18,340 nucleotides of DNA, from the NCBI GenBank assembly GCA_002306075.1, contig DBRW01000044.1:6988-25327 (forward strand), written 5' to 3'. The position numbers were made by a program, and so were the translations under genes. Origin of the DNA: Synergistaceae bacterium UBA1358 (GTDB lineage: Bacteria; Synergistota; Synergistia; Synergistales; Synergistaceae). Under the pieces are notes generated by a model, which was not told the origin of the DNA, made no database searches, and saw only the letters and a list, made by a program, of their open reading frames with translations. Each line of letters starts with the position of its first letter. Position 1 is the first letter of the stretch. Of this stretch, positions 1 through 5,486 are shown piece after piece.

Positions 1-1
1 T

Positions 2-181
2 ATCATTGAGGGTAACGACAAGCCGCTTGAACCGGGAAATGTTTTCAGCATCGAACCCGGTATCTACCTCCCCGGCAAATTTGGAGTAAGGATCGAAAAC
101 CTGGTCGCAGTGAGGCCGGACGGTACAGGCGAAGCGCTCAACCATACACCGCGGGAACTTACTATAGTAAGGAACGGATGA
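2..181 (+). CDS. M24-family metallopeptidase (Xaa-Pro aminopeptidase type), 3' end only
   Basis: The reading frame is open from the left edge to a TGA at 179-181, giving the last 59 residues of a protein whose start lies outside the window. The segment contains FSIEPGIYLPGKFGVRIENL, the C-terminal signature of M24B 'pita-bread' peptidases. The glutamates in EPGIY and RIEN correspond to the two conserved dinuclear-metal ligands of the family. Enzymes of this type remove an N-terminal residue preceding proline, normally in the cytoplasm, which fits a peptide-using organism. The exact subtype (PepP, PepQ or creatinase-like) cannot be decided from the tail. The next gene starts 4 bp after this stop, so the two are probably co-transcribed. 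Confidence 0.88.
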   Translation: MIEGNDKPLEPGNVFSIEPGIYLPGKFGVRIENLVAVRPDGTGEALNHTPRELTIVRNG

Positions 182-185
182 TCCG

Positions 186-1067
186 ATGAGTGAAAAAGAT
201 GCAGTGGGCTTCATCGGGACCGGGGTAATGGGATCGAGCATGGCAGACCACCTGCTTGCGGCCGGCAACGAGGTCCATGTCTACAACAGGACAAAAAGCA
301 AGGCCGAAAAGCTGATACAGGCGGGAGCGGTCTGGGAGGATTCGCCCGCAGAAATGGCCTCCAAGTGCGGCGTCATATTCACGATCGTCGGCTATCCCAG
401 GGATGTGGAGGAGGTCTATCTCGGCAAGGACGGACTCATAGCTTCGGCGGCAGAGGGCTCCCTGCTCGTGGACATGACGACATCCAGCCCCAAGCTGGCC
501 GAAAGGATATGGGAAGCAGGAAGGAAGAAGGGCATTTCCGTACTGGACGCACCCGTAACGGGAGGCGACAAGGGGGCAAGGGAGGCAAAACTCACGATCC
601 TCGCAGGCGGGGAAAAGAAAGATTTCGAACGCGCCCTCCCCTATTTCAGGCTGATGGGGACCAACATAGTACACATGGGCAAGGCGGGGTGCGGACAGTA
701 TGCCAAACTCGTGAACCAGATCACCCTTGCGGGGACCATGACGGGAATGTGCGAAGGGCTGGCCTTTGCAAAGAGCTGCGGGCTGGACCAAAGAAAGGTG
801 CTTGAAGCTATTTCGGGAGGAGCCGCCGGCAGCTGGAGCCTGACGAACTACGGACCCAGGATACTGAACGGCGACTTTGCGCCGGGATTTTTTGTAAAGC
901 ACTACATAAAGGATATGAAGCTTGCCGAGGAGGCAGCCGACGAGATGGGGCTGGACCTTCCGGCCCTTACCCTGACAAGGGAACTGTACGAGGAGATTTC
1001 GGAAGGAGGATTTGAAGAGGCGGGAACTCAATCATTATATTGCCTGTATGATCCGGAGGAAGAATGA
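186..1067 (+). CDS. NAD(P)-dependent beta-hydroxyacid dehydrogenase (3-hydroxyisobutyrate dehydrogenase / glyoxylate-succinic semialdehyde reductase family)
   Basis: This 293-residue protein has the usual family length. It opens with a Rossmann dinucleotide motif, GFIGTGVMG (residues 8-16). NRT at 34-36, at the end of the second strand, is the pattern found in NADP(H)-preferring members. The substrate-binding signature DAPVTGG lies at 121-127, and GCGQYAKLVNQ at 168-178 carries the catalytic lysine (K174) and following asparagine (N178). The family interconverts small beta-hydroxyacids and their semialdehydes (3-hydroxyisobutyrate, glycerate/tartronate semialdehyde, glyoxylate, succinic semialdehyde); the substrate here cannot be read from sequence. 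The ATG follows the aminopeptidase stop by 4 bp with only a weak GGAA upstream, suggesting translational coupling. A role in amino-acid or small-acid catabolism is inference from family and neighbour. Confidence 0.88.
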   Translation: MSEKDAVGFIGTGVMGSSMADHLLAAGNEVHVYNRTKSKAEKLIQAGAVWEDSPAEMASKCGVIFTIVGYPRDVEEVYLGKDGLIASAAEGSLLVDMTTSSPKLAERIWEAGRKKGISVLDAPVTGGDKGAREAKLTILAGGEKKDFERALPYFRLMGTNIVHMGKAGCGQYAKLVNQITLAGTMTGMCEGLAFAKSCGLDQRKVLEAISGGAAGSWSLTNYGPRILNGDFAPGFFVKHYIKDMKLAEEAADEMGLDLPALTLTRELYEEISEGGFEEAGTQSLYCLYDPEEE

Positions 1068-1087
1068 CGGGGTAAAGCGGTGATCAA

Positions 1088-1134
1088 TTGACACCACAGT
1101 AAACTGACTATAGAATTCAGTTTATAGAATTCAG
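1088..1134 (+). promoter_or_regulatory. Promoter with overlapping inverted and direct repeats, upstream of the DUF3798 gene
   Basis: TTGACA at 1088-1093 and TAGAAT at 1111-1116 are separated by exactly 17 bp, a near-consensus sigma-70 promoter predicting transcription from about 1123. An 8-bp perfect inverted repeat, TAAACTGA (1100-1107) and TCAGTTTA (1117-1124), brackets the -10 box. A 12-bp direct repeat TATAGAATTCAG occurs at 1109-1120 and 1123-1134, so the -10 hexamer is present twice. This placement is what one expects of a repressor operator, but no regulator gene is visible nearby. The resulting leader would be about 94 nt. Confidence 0.75.
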
Positions 1135-1216
1135 CGGGTCCTGTCCCGGCAGGGCAAAGCGGTTTCCATAGGTCGGCAATGGTATTTTGTTCAACAATTT
1201 CAAGGAGGATGAGTTT

Positions 1217-2470
1217 ATGTCAAAGAAAACTTTGATTATCATCGGTGTGGTCGTTGTACTCGCACTGGGCTTCTTCATGACCCAGTCAGCGCAGAAACCA
1301 GCAGAACAGGCACAGGAACCGGCACAGCAGGAAACTGCGAAGGCTGCGTTCCACATCGGCATAGTCACAGGTACGGTGTCACAGAGCGAAGATGACCTTC
1401 GCGGAGCTGAGCTCGCCATCCAGAAGTACGGCGATGTCTCTACCGGCGGGATGATCAAGCATCTCACCTATCCCGACAACTTCATGTCAGAGATGGAGAC
1501 GACGATCGCCCAGATCGCGGGACTTGCGGACGACCCCGACATGAAGGTCGTGGTAGTCAACCAGGCGATCCCGGGAACAGCTGAAGGCTTCCGCCGCATC
1601 AAGGAAAAACGCCCTGACATCCTTTGCTTCGCAGGCGAAGCTCACGAAGACCCGAACGTTATCTCGTCTATCGCAGACCTTACGATCAACGCAGATTTCG
1701 TCTCCCGCGGCTATCTTATAATCCACACAGCGAAGGAACTCGGATGCGACACGTTCGTCCACATCTCCTTCCCCCGCCACATGAGCTACGAAACGCTCGG
1801 AAGGCGCCGCCTTATAATGGAGCAGGCCTGCAAAGACCTCGGCATGAAGTTCGTATTTGAGACGGCTCCCGACCCGACCAGCGACGTAGGCGTGGCCGGA
1901 GCTCAGCAGTTCATCCTTGAAAAGACACCGGCATGGGTACAGAAATACGGAAAGAACACAGCGTTCTTCTGCACGAATGACGCCCACACGGAACCGCTTC
2001 TCAAGCAGCTTGCCGCACACGGCGGATACTTTATCGAAGCTGACCTCCCATCACCACTCATGGGCTATCCGGGAGCATTCGGCATCGACCTCGCATCTGA
2101 AGCAGGAAACTGGCCGGTAATCCTCGAGAAGGTCGAAAAGGCAGTCGTTGACGCCGGCGCGTCGGGCCGCATGGGAACATGGGCTTTCTCGTACGGCTAC
2201 ACCAACAGCATCGCACTCGCGGAGTTCGGCAAGAGGATAGTCGAAGGGACAGCGAAGCTTGACAGCAAGGATGACCTGATGGCATGCTACGGCGAGTACA
2301 CGCCGGGAGCCAAGTGGAACGGGAACTACTACACCGACCTCGGTACGGGCGTGACGAGCAAAAACCATCTGCTTGTCTACCAGGATACCTACATCTTCGG
2401 CAAGGGGTACATGAACGCCGCATCTGTCGAGGTCCCGGAGAAGTACGGACAGATTAAGATGACGAAGTAG
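1217..2470 (+). CDS. DUF3798 family exported / membrane-anchored periplasmic-binding-like protein
   Basis: The protein has 417 residues. Residues about 5-21 are a hydrophobic segment (TLIIIGVVVVLALGFF) after a lysine pair, acting as signal peptide or N-terminal anchor. No lipobox cysteine is present. A Q/A/E/P-rich linker (25-43) leads to a globular domain beginning FHIGIVTGTVSQSEDDLRGA. Its alternating strands and phrases such as KVVVVNQAIPGTAEGFRRI resemble periplasmic binding protein folds, and the whole matches my recollection of DUF3798 (PF12683), common in Synergistota and some Firmicutes and without assigned function. The start is ATG 1217, 8 nt after AAGGAGG (1202-1208); an upstream in-frame TTG at 1187 precedes that site and is rejected. 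The gene has its own promoter and terminator, with no transporter genes adjacent. Ligand unknown. Confidence 0.82.
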   Translation: MSKKTLIIIGVVVVLALGFFMTQSAQKPAEQAQEPAQQETAKAAFHIGIVTGTVSQSEDDLRGAELAIQKYGDVSTGGMIKHLTYPDNFMSEMETTIAQIAGLADDPDMKVVVVNQAIPGTAEGFRRIKEKRPDILCFAGEAHEDPNVISSIADLTINADFVSRGYLIIHTAKELGCDTFVHISFPRHMSYETLGRRRLIMEQACKDLGMKFVFETAPDPTSDVGVAGAQQFILEKTPAWVQKYGKNTAFFCTNDAHTEPLLKQLAAHGGYFIEADLPSPLMGYPGAFGIDLASEAGNWPVILEKVEKAVVDAGASGRMGTWAFSYGYTNSIALAEFGKRIVEGTAKLDSKDDLMACYGEYTPGAKWNGNYYTDLGTGVTSKNHLLVYQDTYIFGKGYMNAASVEVPEKYGQIKMTK

Positions 2471-2492
2471 TTTAGACGCAATTGCGATACGG

Positions 2493-2519
2493 AAGGAGCC
2501 CATCGGGCTCCTTTTTTTT
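2493..2519 (+). terminator. Rho-independent terminator of the DUF3798 gene
   Basis: GGAGCCC (2495-2501) pairs perfectly with GGGCTCC (2505-2511) around an ATC loop, extended by AA/TT on the outside. A run of eight T follows (2512-2519). It lies 23 bp after the stop codon and closes this transcription unit. Confidence 0.93.
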
Positions 2520-2530
2520 GTTTGCGTGGA

Positions 2531-2576
2531 CAGAGATAAGCCTGTCAAGTAAAATTACTTGACAGGCTTATCTCTG
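2531..2576. repeat. Perfect 22-bp inverted repeat overlapping the ylxM-ffh promoter
   Basis: The left arm (2531-2552, beginning CAGAGATAAG) is the exact reverse complement of the right arm (2555-2576, ending CTTATCTCTG), with only two A residues between them. The right arm contains the -35 hexamer of the following promoter. The repeat lies upstream of the expected transcription start, so it would be copied into RNA only by read-through from the DUF3798 unit. It could be a large operator, a cruciform-forming element or a copy of a dispersed palindrome; the sequence alone does not decide. Confidence 0.9.
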
Positions 2577-2587
2577 CTGAGTATAAT
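2559..2587 (+). promoter_or_regulatory. Consensus sigma-70 promoter for ylxM-ffh
   Basis: TTGACA at 2559-2564 and TATAAT at 2582-2587 both match consensus fully and are 17 bp apart. The expected start of transcription is about 2594, giving a short leader of roughly 24 nt before the ylxM start. The -35 box sits inside the right arm of the 22-bp inverted repeat, so anything binding the palindrome should compete with RNA polymerase. Confidence 0.85.
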
Positions 2588-2617
2588 TCACTGGTTCAAG
2601 GAAGCAGGAGGGATATT

Positions 2618-2953
2618 TTGCAGGATACGGATCCGCTTTTTCAGCGCATAAGGGACGGACGTCTGCTTGATCTCTACGGGTCTCTGATAACAGAGAAACA
2701 GAGGCTCGCCTGCGAAATGGTCCTTCTAGGAGACTTCTCGCTGGCTGAGGCTGCCGAATCGCTGAAAGTCTCCAGACAGGGAGTCCACGATCTCATAACA
2801 AGGGCAAGGGAGCACATGGAAAACGCAGAAAAGGCTCTCGGCCTGATCGAAAAAGAGAAAAAGCTCGAGGAGATCCGGCGTATGCTCGACGAAGCCAGAG
2901 ACCGGCTGCCGGAAGACTTCTACAAAAACATGAAAAAATTGCTGGAAGCGTAA
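2618..2953 (+). CDS. ylxM: YlxM/p13-like DNA-binding protein (UPF0122), SRP-operon protein
   Basis: A 111-residue protein with a predicted helix-turn-helix near residues 40-62 (SLAEAAESLKVSRQGVHDLI), of the sigma-70 region-4-like type found in YlxM. The C-terminal 40 residues are charged and helical (KEKKLEEIRRMLDEARDRL). YlxM is typically encoded next to ffh or ftsY and is thought to act with the signal recognition particle; the exact role is not settled. The start is a TTG at 2618 placed 6 nt after AGGAGG (2606-2611), with no ATG in a comparable position. ffh follows after 10 bp, so the two form an operon. The identification rests on length, the HTH and the neighbour. Confidence 0.85.
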   Translation: MQDTDPLFQRIRDGRLLDLYGSLITEKQRLACEMVLLGDFSLAEAAESLKVSRQGVHDLITRAREHMENAEKALGLIEKEKKLEEIRRMLDEARDRLPEDFYKNMKKLLEA

Positions 2954-2963
2954 GGGGAAAACG

Positions 2964-4340
2964 ATGTTTGACTCATTAAAGGAACGGTTTGAAAATATCT
3001 TCGCCGGGCTGAGGGGAAAGGGAAAGCTCACTCCGGAAGACATAAACGAAGCTCTGAGAGAGGTCCGGCGGGCCCTGCTCGAAGCTGACGTAAACTACAA
3101 GGTCGTAAAGGACGTCGTAGAAGCCATAAAGGTCAGGGCGACGGGCAGGACGGTCCTGGATTCCGTTACCCCGGCGCAGCTGATATTCACGATAGTATAC
3201 GAGGAACTGGTCAGGATAATGGGCGAGGCTCCGGCCCCGCTCACGATATCGCCCAAGCCGCCGACGATCTACATGATGGTCGGGCTTCAGGGATCAGGAA
3301 AGACGACGACAGCTGTCAAGATAGCCAGAAAGATGGCGAAAAGCCACAACCCTCTCGTGGTCGCCTGCGACCTCCGCAGACCGGCAGCCGTTGACCAGCT
3401 CAGAGTGCTTGCCGAAAAATCGAATATCCCTTTCTGGGGACCTGAGCCCGGAGAGACAGATCCCGTAAAGGTCGCGTCCAAATCACGCAAATACGCGGAG
3501 GACCACCTTTGCGACATGATCATCCTGGATACGGCAGGCCGCCTCCAGATGGATGACGAGCTCATGACAGAGCTCGAAACGATGAAAGCTGCGGTGCCTC
3601 CCACCGAAATACTGTTAGTAGTCGATTCCATGACAGGTCAGGAGGCTGTAAACGTAGCCGAGACGTTCCACAAACGCCTGGGACTGACCGGCGTCGTGCT
3701 CACAAAGCTCGACGGCGACGCAAGGGGAGGTCCCGCACTGGCCGTCCGCGCGAGCACAGGAGTACCGATAAAGCTCGCGGGCTGCGGTGAGAAGACCGAG
3801 GATCTGGAGGTCTTCGACGCCAAACGCATCGCTCAGCGCATCATCGGGATGGGCGACATCGAGGGGCTCCTTGAAAAGGTGCAGTCCGCCACATCAGAGG
3901 CAGACATAAACAGGATGACAGAGAACCTTAAAAAGAACAGGTTCACCCTCGAAGACATGCTTCTCCAGCTTCAGCAGATACAGAAAATGGGACCGCTCGA
4001 AAAGGTGCTGGAAATGCTCCCGGTCCCGGGAGGAAGCAAGGCCCTCAAAGATGCGAACATAGACCCGAAAAGGATGAAACAGACTGAGGCCATAATCCTT
4101 TCGATGACACTCAAGGAGAGGCGCAACCCCGAGATAATCAAGGGCAGCCGCCGCAGAAGGATAGCTGAGGGCTCAGGCACCACAGTCCAGATGGTCAATC
4201 AGGTCCTCGCACAGTATGAACAGATGAAGACCATGATGAAGGGCTTAGGCAGGATGGCCTCCGGAGGGAAAGGCTTCAAGATGCCGCCAGGTATGGGAAT
4301 GGGCGGATTCGGCGGAGGCCGGAGAGGGTTCTTTAAGTAA
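2964..4340 (+). CDS. ffh: Signal recognition particle protein Ffh (SRP54 GTPase)
   Basis: This 458-residue protein has full Ffh length and domain order. The N domain four-helix bundle (about 1-90) contains LEADVNYKVVK. The G domain carries the P-loop GLQGSGKTTT (107-116), DTAGR (189-193) and TKLDGDARGG (247-256). The methionine-rich M domain ends in a Gly/Met/Arg-rich tail. Ffh binds SRP RNA and signal peptides of nascent membrane and secreted proteins and delivers ribosomes to FtsY at the inner membrane. The ATG at 2964 follows AAGGGG (2952-2957). It is co-transcribed with ylxM. No SRP RNA gene was recognised in this window. Confidence 0.97.
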   Translation: MFDSLKERFENIFAGLRGKGKLTPEDINEALREVRRALLEADVNYKVVKDVVEAIKVRATGRTVLDSVTPAQLIFTIVYEELVRIMGEAPAPLTISPKPPTIYMMVGLQGSGKTTTAVKIARKMAKSHNPLVVACDLRRPAAVDQLRVLAEKSNIPFWGPEPGETDPVKVASKSRKYAEDHLCDMIILDTAGRLQMDDELMTELETMKAAVPPTEILLVVDSMTGQEAVNVAETFHKRLGLTGVVLTKLDGDARGGPALAVRASTGVPIKLAGCGEKTEDLEVFDAKRIAQRIIGMGDIEGLLEKVQSATSEADINRMTENLKKNRFTLEDMLLQLQQIQKMGPLEKVLEMLPVPGGSKALKDANIDPKRMKQTEAIILSMTLKERRNPEIIKGSRRRRIAEGSGTTVQMVNQVLAQYEQMKTMMKGLGRMASGGKGFKMPPGMGMGGFGGGRRGFFK

Positions 4341-4345
4341 CGAGC

Positions 4346-4361
4346 GCCCGCAAGGGCGGGC
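4346..4361 (+). other. GC-rich hairpin immediately after ffh
   Basis: GCCCGC (4346-4351) pairs with GCGGGC (4356-4361) around AAGG. It begins 5 bp after the ffh stop but has no T-run, so it is more likely an mRNA 3'-end or processing structure than an intrinsic terminator. Confidence 0.5.
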
Positions 4362-4369
4362 AAGAGATA

Positions 4370-4402
4370 GGCAAGCAATGGGCAAGCAATTGGCAAGCAG
4401 TA
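4370..4402. repeat. Three tandem 11-bp repeats (GGCAAGCARTN)
   Basis: Units GGCAAGCAATG, GGCAAGCAATT and GGCAAGCAGTA follow one another without a gap. A related partial unit (GGCAAGAGATA) precedes them. They share the core AAGCARTN with the two later clusters at 4417-4460 and 4770-4812. Confidence 0.85.
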
Positions 4403-4416
4403 GTTTTCAGGACGTG

Positions 4417-4460
4417 GCTTAGCAATAGCTAAGCAGTTGCTGAGCAATCGCTAAGCTGTC
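4417..4460. repeat. Four tandem 11-bp repeats (GCTNAGCARTN)
   Basis: Units GCTTAGCAATA, GCTAAGCAGTT, GCTGAGCAATC and GCTAAGCTGTC are contiguous. Position 4 varies while GCT and AGC are kept. GCTTAGC and GCTAAGC are reverse complements of each other, so neighbouring units can also form small hairpins. Confidence 0.85.
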
Positions 4461-4506
4461 GCAGAACCTTGAAAAGCAACTAAGGAACGTTAGGACCGAA
4501 GACACT

Positions 4507-4621
4507 GGGGAATTTGCAGCCTCTGGGCTGCGGAGAAATCGCGAAGTTTATCGCTGGAGAATTTGCTCGCTTCGCATCGCGGAGAATTTCGACCAAAGGC
4601 CGCGGAGGTTCTAAATCTCCG
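4507..4621. repeat. Quasi-tandem array of about 24-bp units starting GGAGAATTT
   Basis: Unit starts are at 4507 (GGGGAATTT), 4532 (GGAGAAATC), 4556 (GGAGAATTT), 4581 (GGAGAATTT) and 4604 (GGAGGTTCT), a spacing of 23-25 bp. The remainder of each unit differs in sequence, yet several fold: GCAGCC/GGCTGC (4516-4531), GCGA/TCGC (4541-4554), CGACC/GGCCG with one mismatch, and GGAG/CTCC (4604-4620). Read on the minus strand, each unit is a variable segment followed by AAATTCTCC. Function unknown; possibly a dispersed repeat family. Confidence 0.7.
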
Positions 4622-4624
4622 TCT

Positions 4625-4661
4625 TTCCCGGACGCTTCTTGACGGGAATCCAGCGTCTTTT
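4625..4661 (+). terminator. Overlapping stems followed by T-rich tract; possible ffh terminator or pseudoknot
   Basis: GACGCT (4631-4636) pairs with AGCGTC (4652-4657), and TTTT (4658-4661), then GTTT, follow, which could terminate the ylxM-ffh transcript. A second stem, TTCCCG (4625-4630) with CGGGAA (4643-4648), interleaves with the first. The two are therefore either alternatives or an H-type pseudoknot. The loop is long for a classical terminator, so the call is tentative. Confidence 0.35.
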
Positions 4662-4708
4662 GTTTAGGTTCCAAAAAGCTTGTCATAGCAATGCTCTAGA
4701 GACACTGG

Positions 4709-4733
4709 GTCCCCGATTTGAGCATTCGGGGAC
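4709..4733. other. Perfect 8-bp stem-loop
   Basis: GTCCCCGA (4709-4716) pairs with TCGGGGAC (4726-4733) around a 9-nt loop. There is no T-run on either side. It lies in the repeat-rich interval and its role is unknown. Confidence 0.5.
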
Positions 4734-4769
4734 GACGATCAGGGGCAAGGTCTTAGGATTCCTACAACG

Positions 4770-4812
4770 GCTCAGCAACCGCTCAGCCATGCTCAGCAAT
4801 TGCTCAGCCGTC
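4770..4812. repeat. Four tandem 11-bp repeats (GCTCAGCMRYN)
   Basis: Units GCTCAGCAACC, GCTCAGCCAT (one base short), GCTCAGCAATT and GCTCAGCCGTC are contiguous. They are the same family as 4417-4460 but more uniform at position 4 (always C), and they lie about 310 bp further on. Confidence 0.82.
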
Positions 4813-4871
4813 TTTATACGATCTACAAACAGGCTTTTTTATCGGGTTTCCGATTTTAAAAAGATAAATTC

Positions 4872-4941
4872 GGGTTTCTCGGTCATTTGATCTTCACCCG
4901 AGCAACACACGGAAAATGAATATCAAATCACCGAGGAACCC
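4872..4941 (+). promoter_or_regulatory. Long hairpin in the rpsP leader, ending just before the ribosome-binding site
   Basis: Positions 4872-4891 pair with 4922-4941: 18 Watson-Crick pairs, one U-G pair (4877/4936) and one C-C mismatch (4884/4929), enclosing a 30-nt loop. The right arm ends 7 nt before AGGAGG (4949-4954) of rpsP. TCGGGT (4870-4875) could instead pair with ACCCGA (4896-4901), which is incompatible with the base of the long stem. Such exclusive structures beside a ribosome-binding site suggest post-transcriptional control of the ribosomal operon, but it matches no leader family that I can name. Confidence 0.6.
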
Positions 4942-4965
4942 TACAAACAGGAGGTGTTTGCGCAA

Positions 4966-5226
4966 ATGGCAGTTCGTATCCGTCTTTCCCGTCACGGGAA
5001 AAAGAAGGCCCCTTTCTATCGCCTCGTGGTAGCCGATTCTCATTCTCCAAGAGACGGCCGCTTCATAGAGATACTGGGGACCTACAACCCTCTGACAGAT
5101 CCTGCAGAGATAAAAGTGGACGTAGAGCGTGCGGCTTTTTGGCTGAAGAACGGGGCATCCCCCTCGGACACAGCCAAGATACTGCTCAAAAAGGCCGGGG
5201 TCTTTGACACACCGGCAGCAGAATAG
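4966..5226 (+). CDS. rpsP: 30S ribosomal protein S16
   Basis: An 86-residue protein opening MAVRIRLSRHGKKKAPFYRL, the hallmark of bacterial S16, followed by ADSHSPRDGRFIEILGTYNP and a tail typical of the family. S16 binds 16S rRNA in the body of the small subunit and is important for its assembly. The start is ATG 4966, 11 nt after AGGAGG (4949-4954). An in-frame GTG at 4954 overlaps that site and is rejected. It is the first gene of the S16-KH-RimM-TrmD-L19 operon and follows the leader hairpin. No convincing promoter could be picked in 4813-4871. Confidence 0.97.
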   Translation: MAVRIRLSRHGKKKAPFYRLVVADSHSPRDGRFIEILGTYNPLTDPAEIKVDVERAAFWLKNGASPSDTAKILLKKAGVFDTPAAE

Positions 5227-5240
5227 GGCGGTAGATAGTT

Positions 5241-5486
5241 ATGCCTGATTACATTGAACTGGTAGATCTGATAGTTCGCAGGCTTGTCACAAAACCTGAC
5301 GAGGTAAGGATCAGAGAAGACCGCAGCGACTTGGGAGCCATCCTTCTGACCATACGGGTGGCCGAGGACGACATAGGCAGGGTAATTGGCAAGAAGGGAT
5401 CAACCATCAACGCTATCCGTCATGTAGCCAAGGCCGCGTCGGTCAAATCCGGTGAAAAGGTCGATGTAGATGTCGAAGAAGAGTGA
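5241..5486 (+). CDS. khpA: KH-domain RNA-binding protein KhpA (YlqC)
   Basis: This 81-residue protein consists of a single KH domain with the GXXG loop GKKG at 50-53 (in RVIGKKGSTINAIR). Its length, acidic C-terminus and position between rpsP and rimM are those of KhpA/YlqC. In Firmicutes KhpA pairs with KhpB (EloR/Jag) as a global RNA chaperone linked to cell envelope growth; whether that applies here is unknown. The ATG is 14 bp after the rpsP stop with only a weak GGGCGG upstream. The end of the gene overlaps the rimM start by 17 bp. Confidence 0.92.
   Translation: MPDYIELVDLIVRRLVTKPDEVRIREDRSDLGAILLTIRVAEDDIGRVIGKKGSTINAIRHVAKAASVKSGEKVDVDVEEE

Larger units (their letters stand above)
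4341..4965. other. Repeat-rich non-coding interval between ffh and rpsP
   Basis: This 625-bp stretch contains no credible gene. Short open frames exist, but they run through tandem repeats whose 11-bp period is not a multiple of three, and they lack ribosome-binding sites. In order it holds a GC hairpin just after ffh (4346-4361), two clusters of 11-bp repeats, an array of about 24-bp units, an overlapping pair of stems followed by a T-rich tract, an 8-bp stem-loop (4709-4733), a third cluster of 11-bp repeats, and a long leader hairpin before rpsP. No transposase fragment, tRNA or SRP RNA was found. Confidence 0.8.

Noticed and set aside
162..1031. Long minus-strand ORF opposite the hydroxyacid dehydrogenase gene
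   Set aside because: It is a shadow of a gene with clear Rossmann and catalytic motifs; its translation shows no recognisable domain.
1187..1216. TTG start of the DUF3798 gene at 1187
   Set aside because: The strong AAGGAGG (1202-1208) lies downstream of it and points to ATG 1217, which begins a proper signal/anchor sequence.
4370..4812. CRISPR array
   Set aside because: Repeats are 11 or about 24 bp, contiguous or degenerate, with no unique spacers of constant length and no cas genes.
4639..4890. Small ORF on the plus strand in the ffh-rpsP gap
   Set aside because: It runs through hairpins and 11-bp repeats, has no ribosome-binding site and gives a low-complexity product.
4341..4965. SRP RNA (ffs) in the gap after ffh
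   Set aside because: The conserved SRP RNA apical motif and GGAA-loop helix were not found. The interval consists of short repeats instead.
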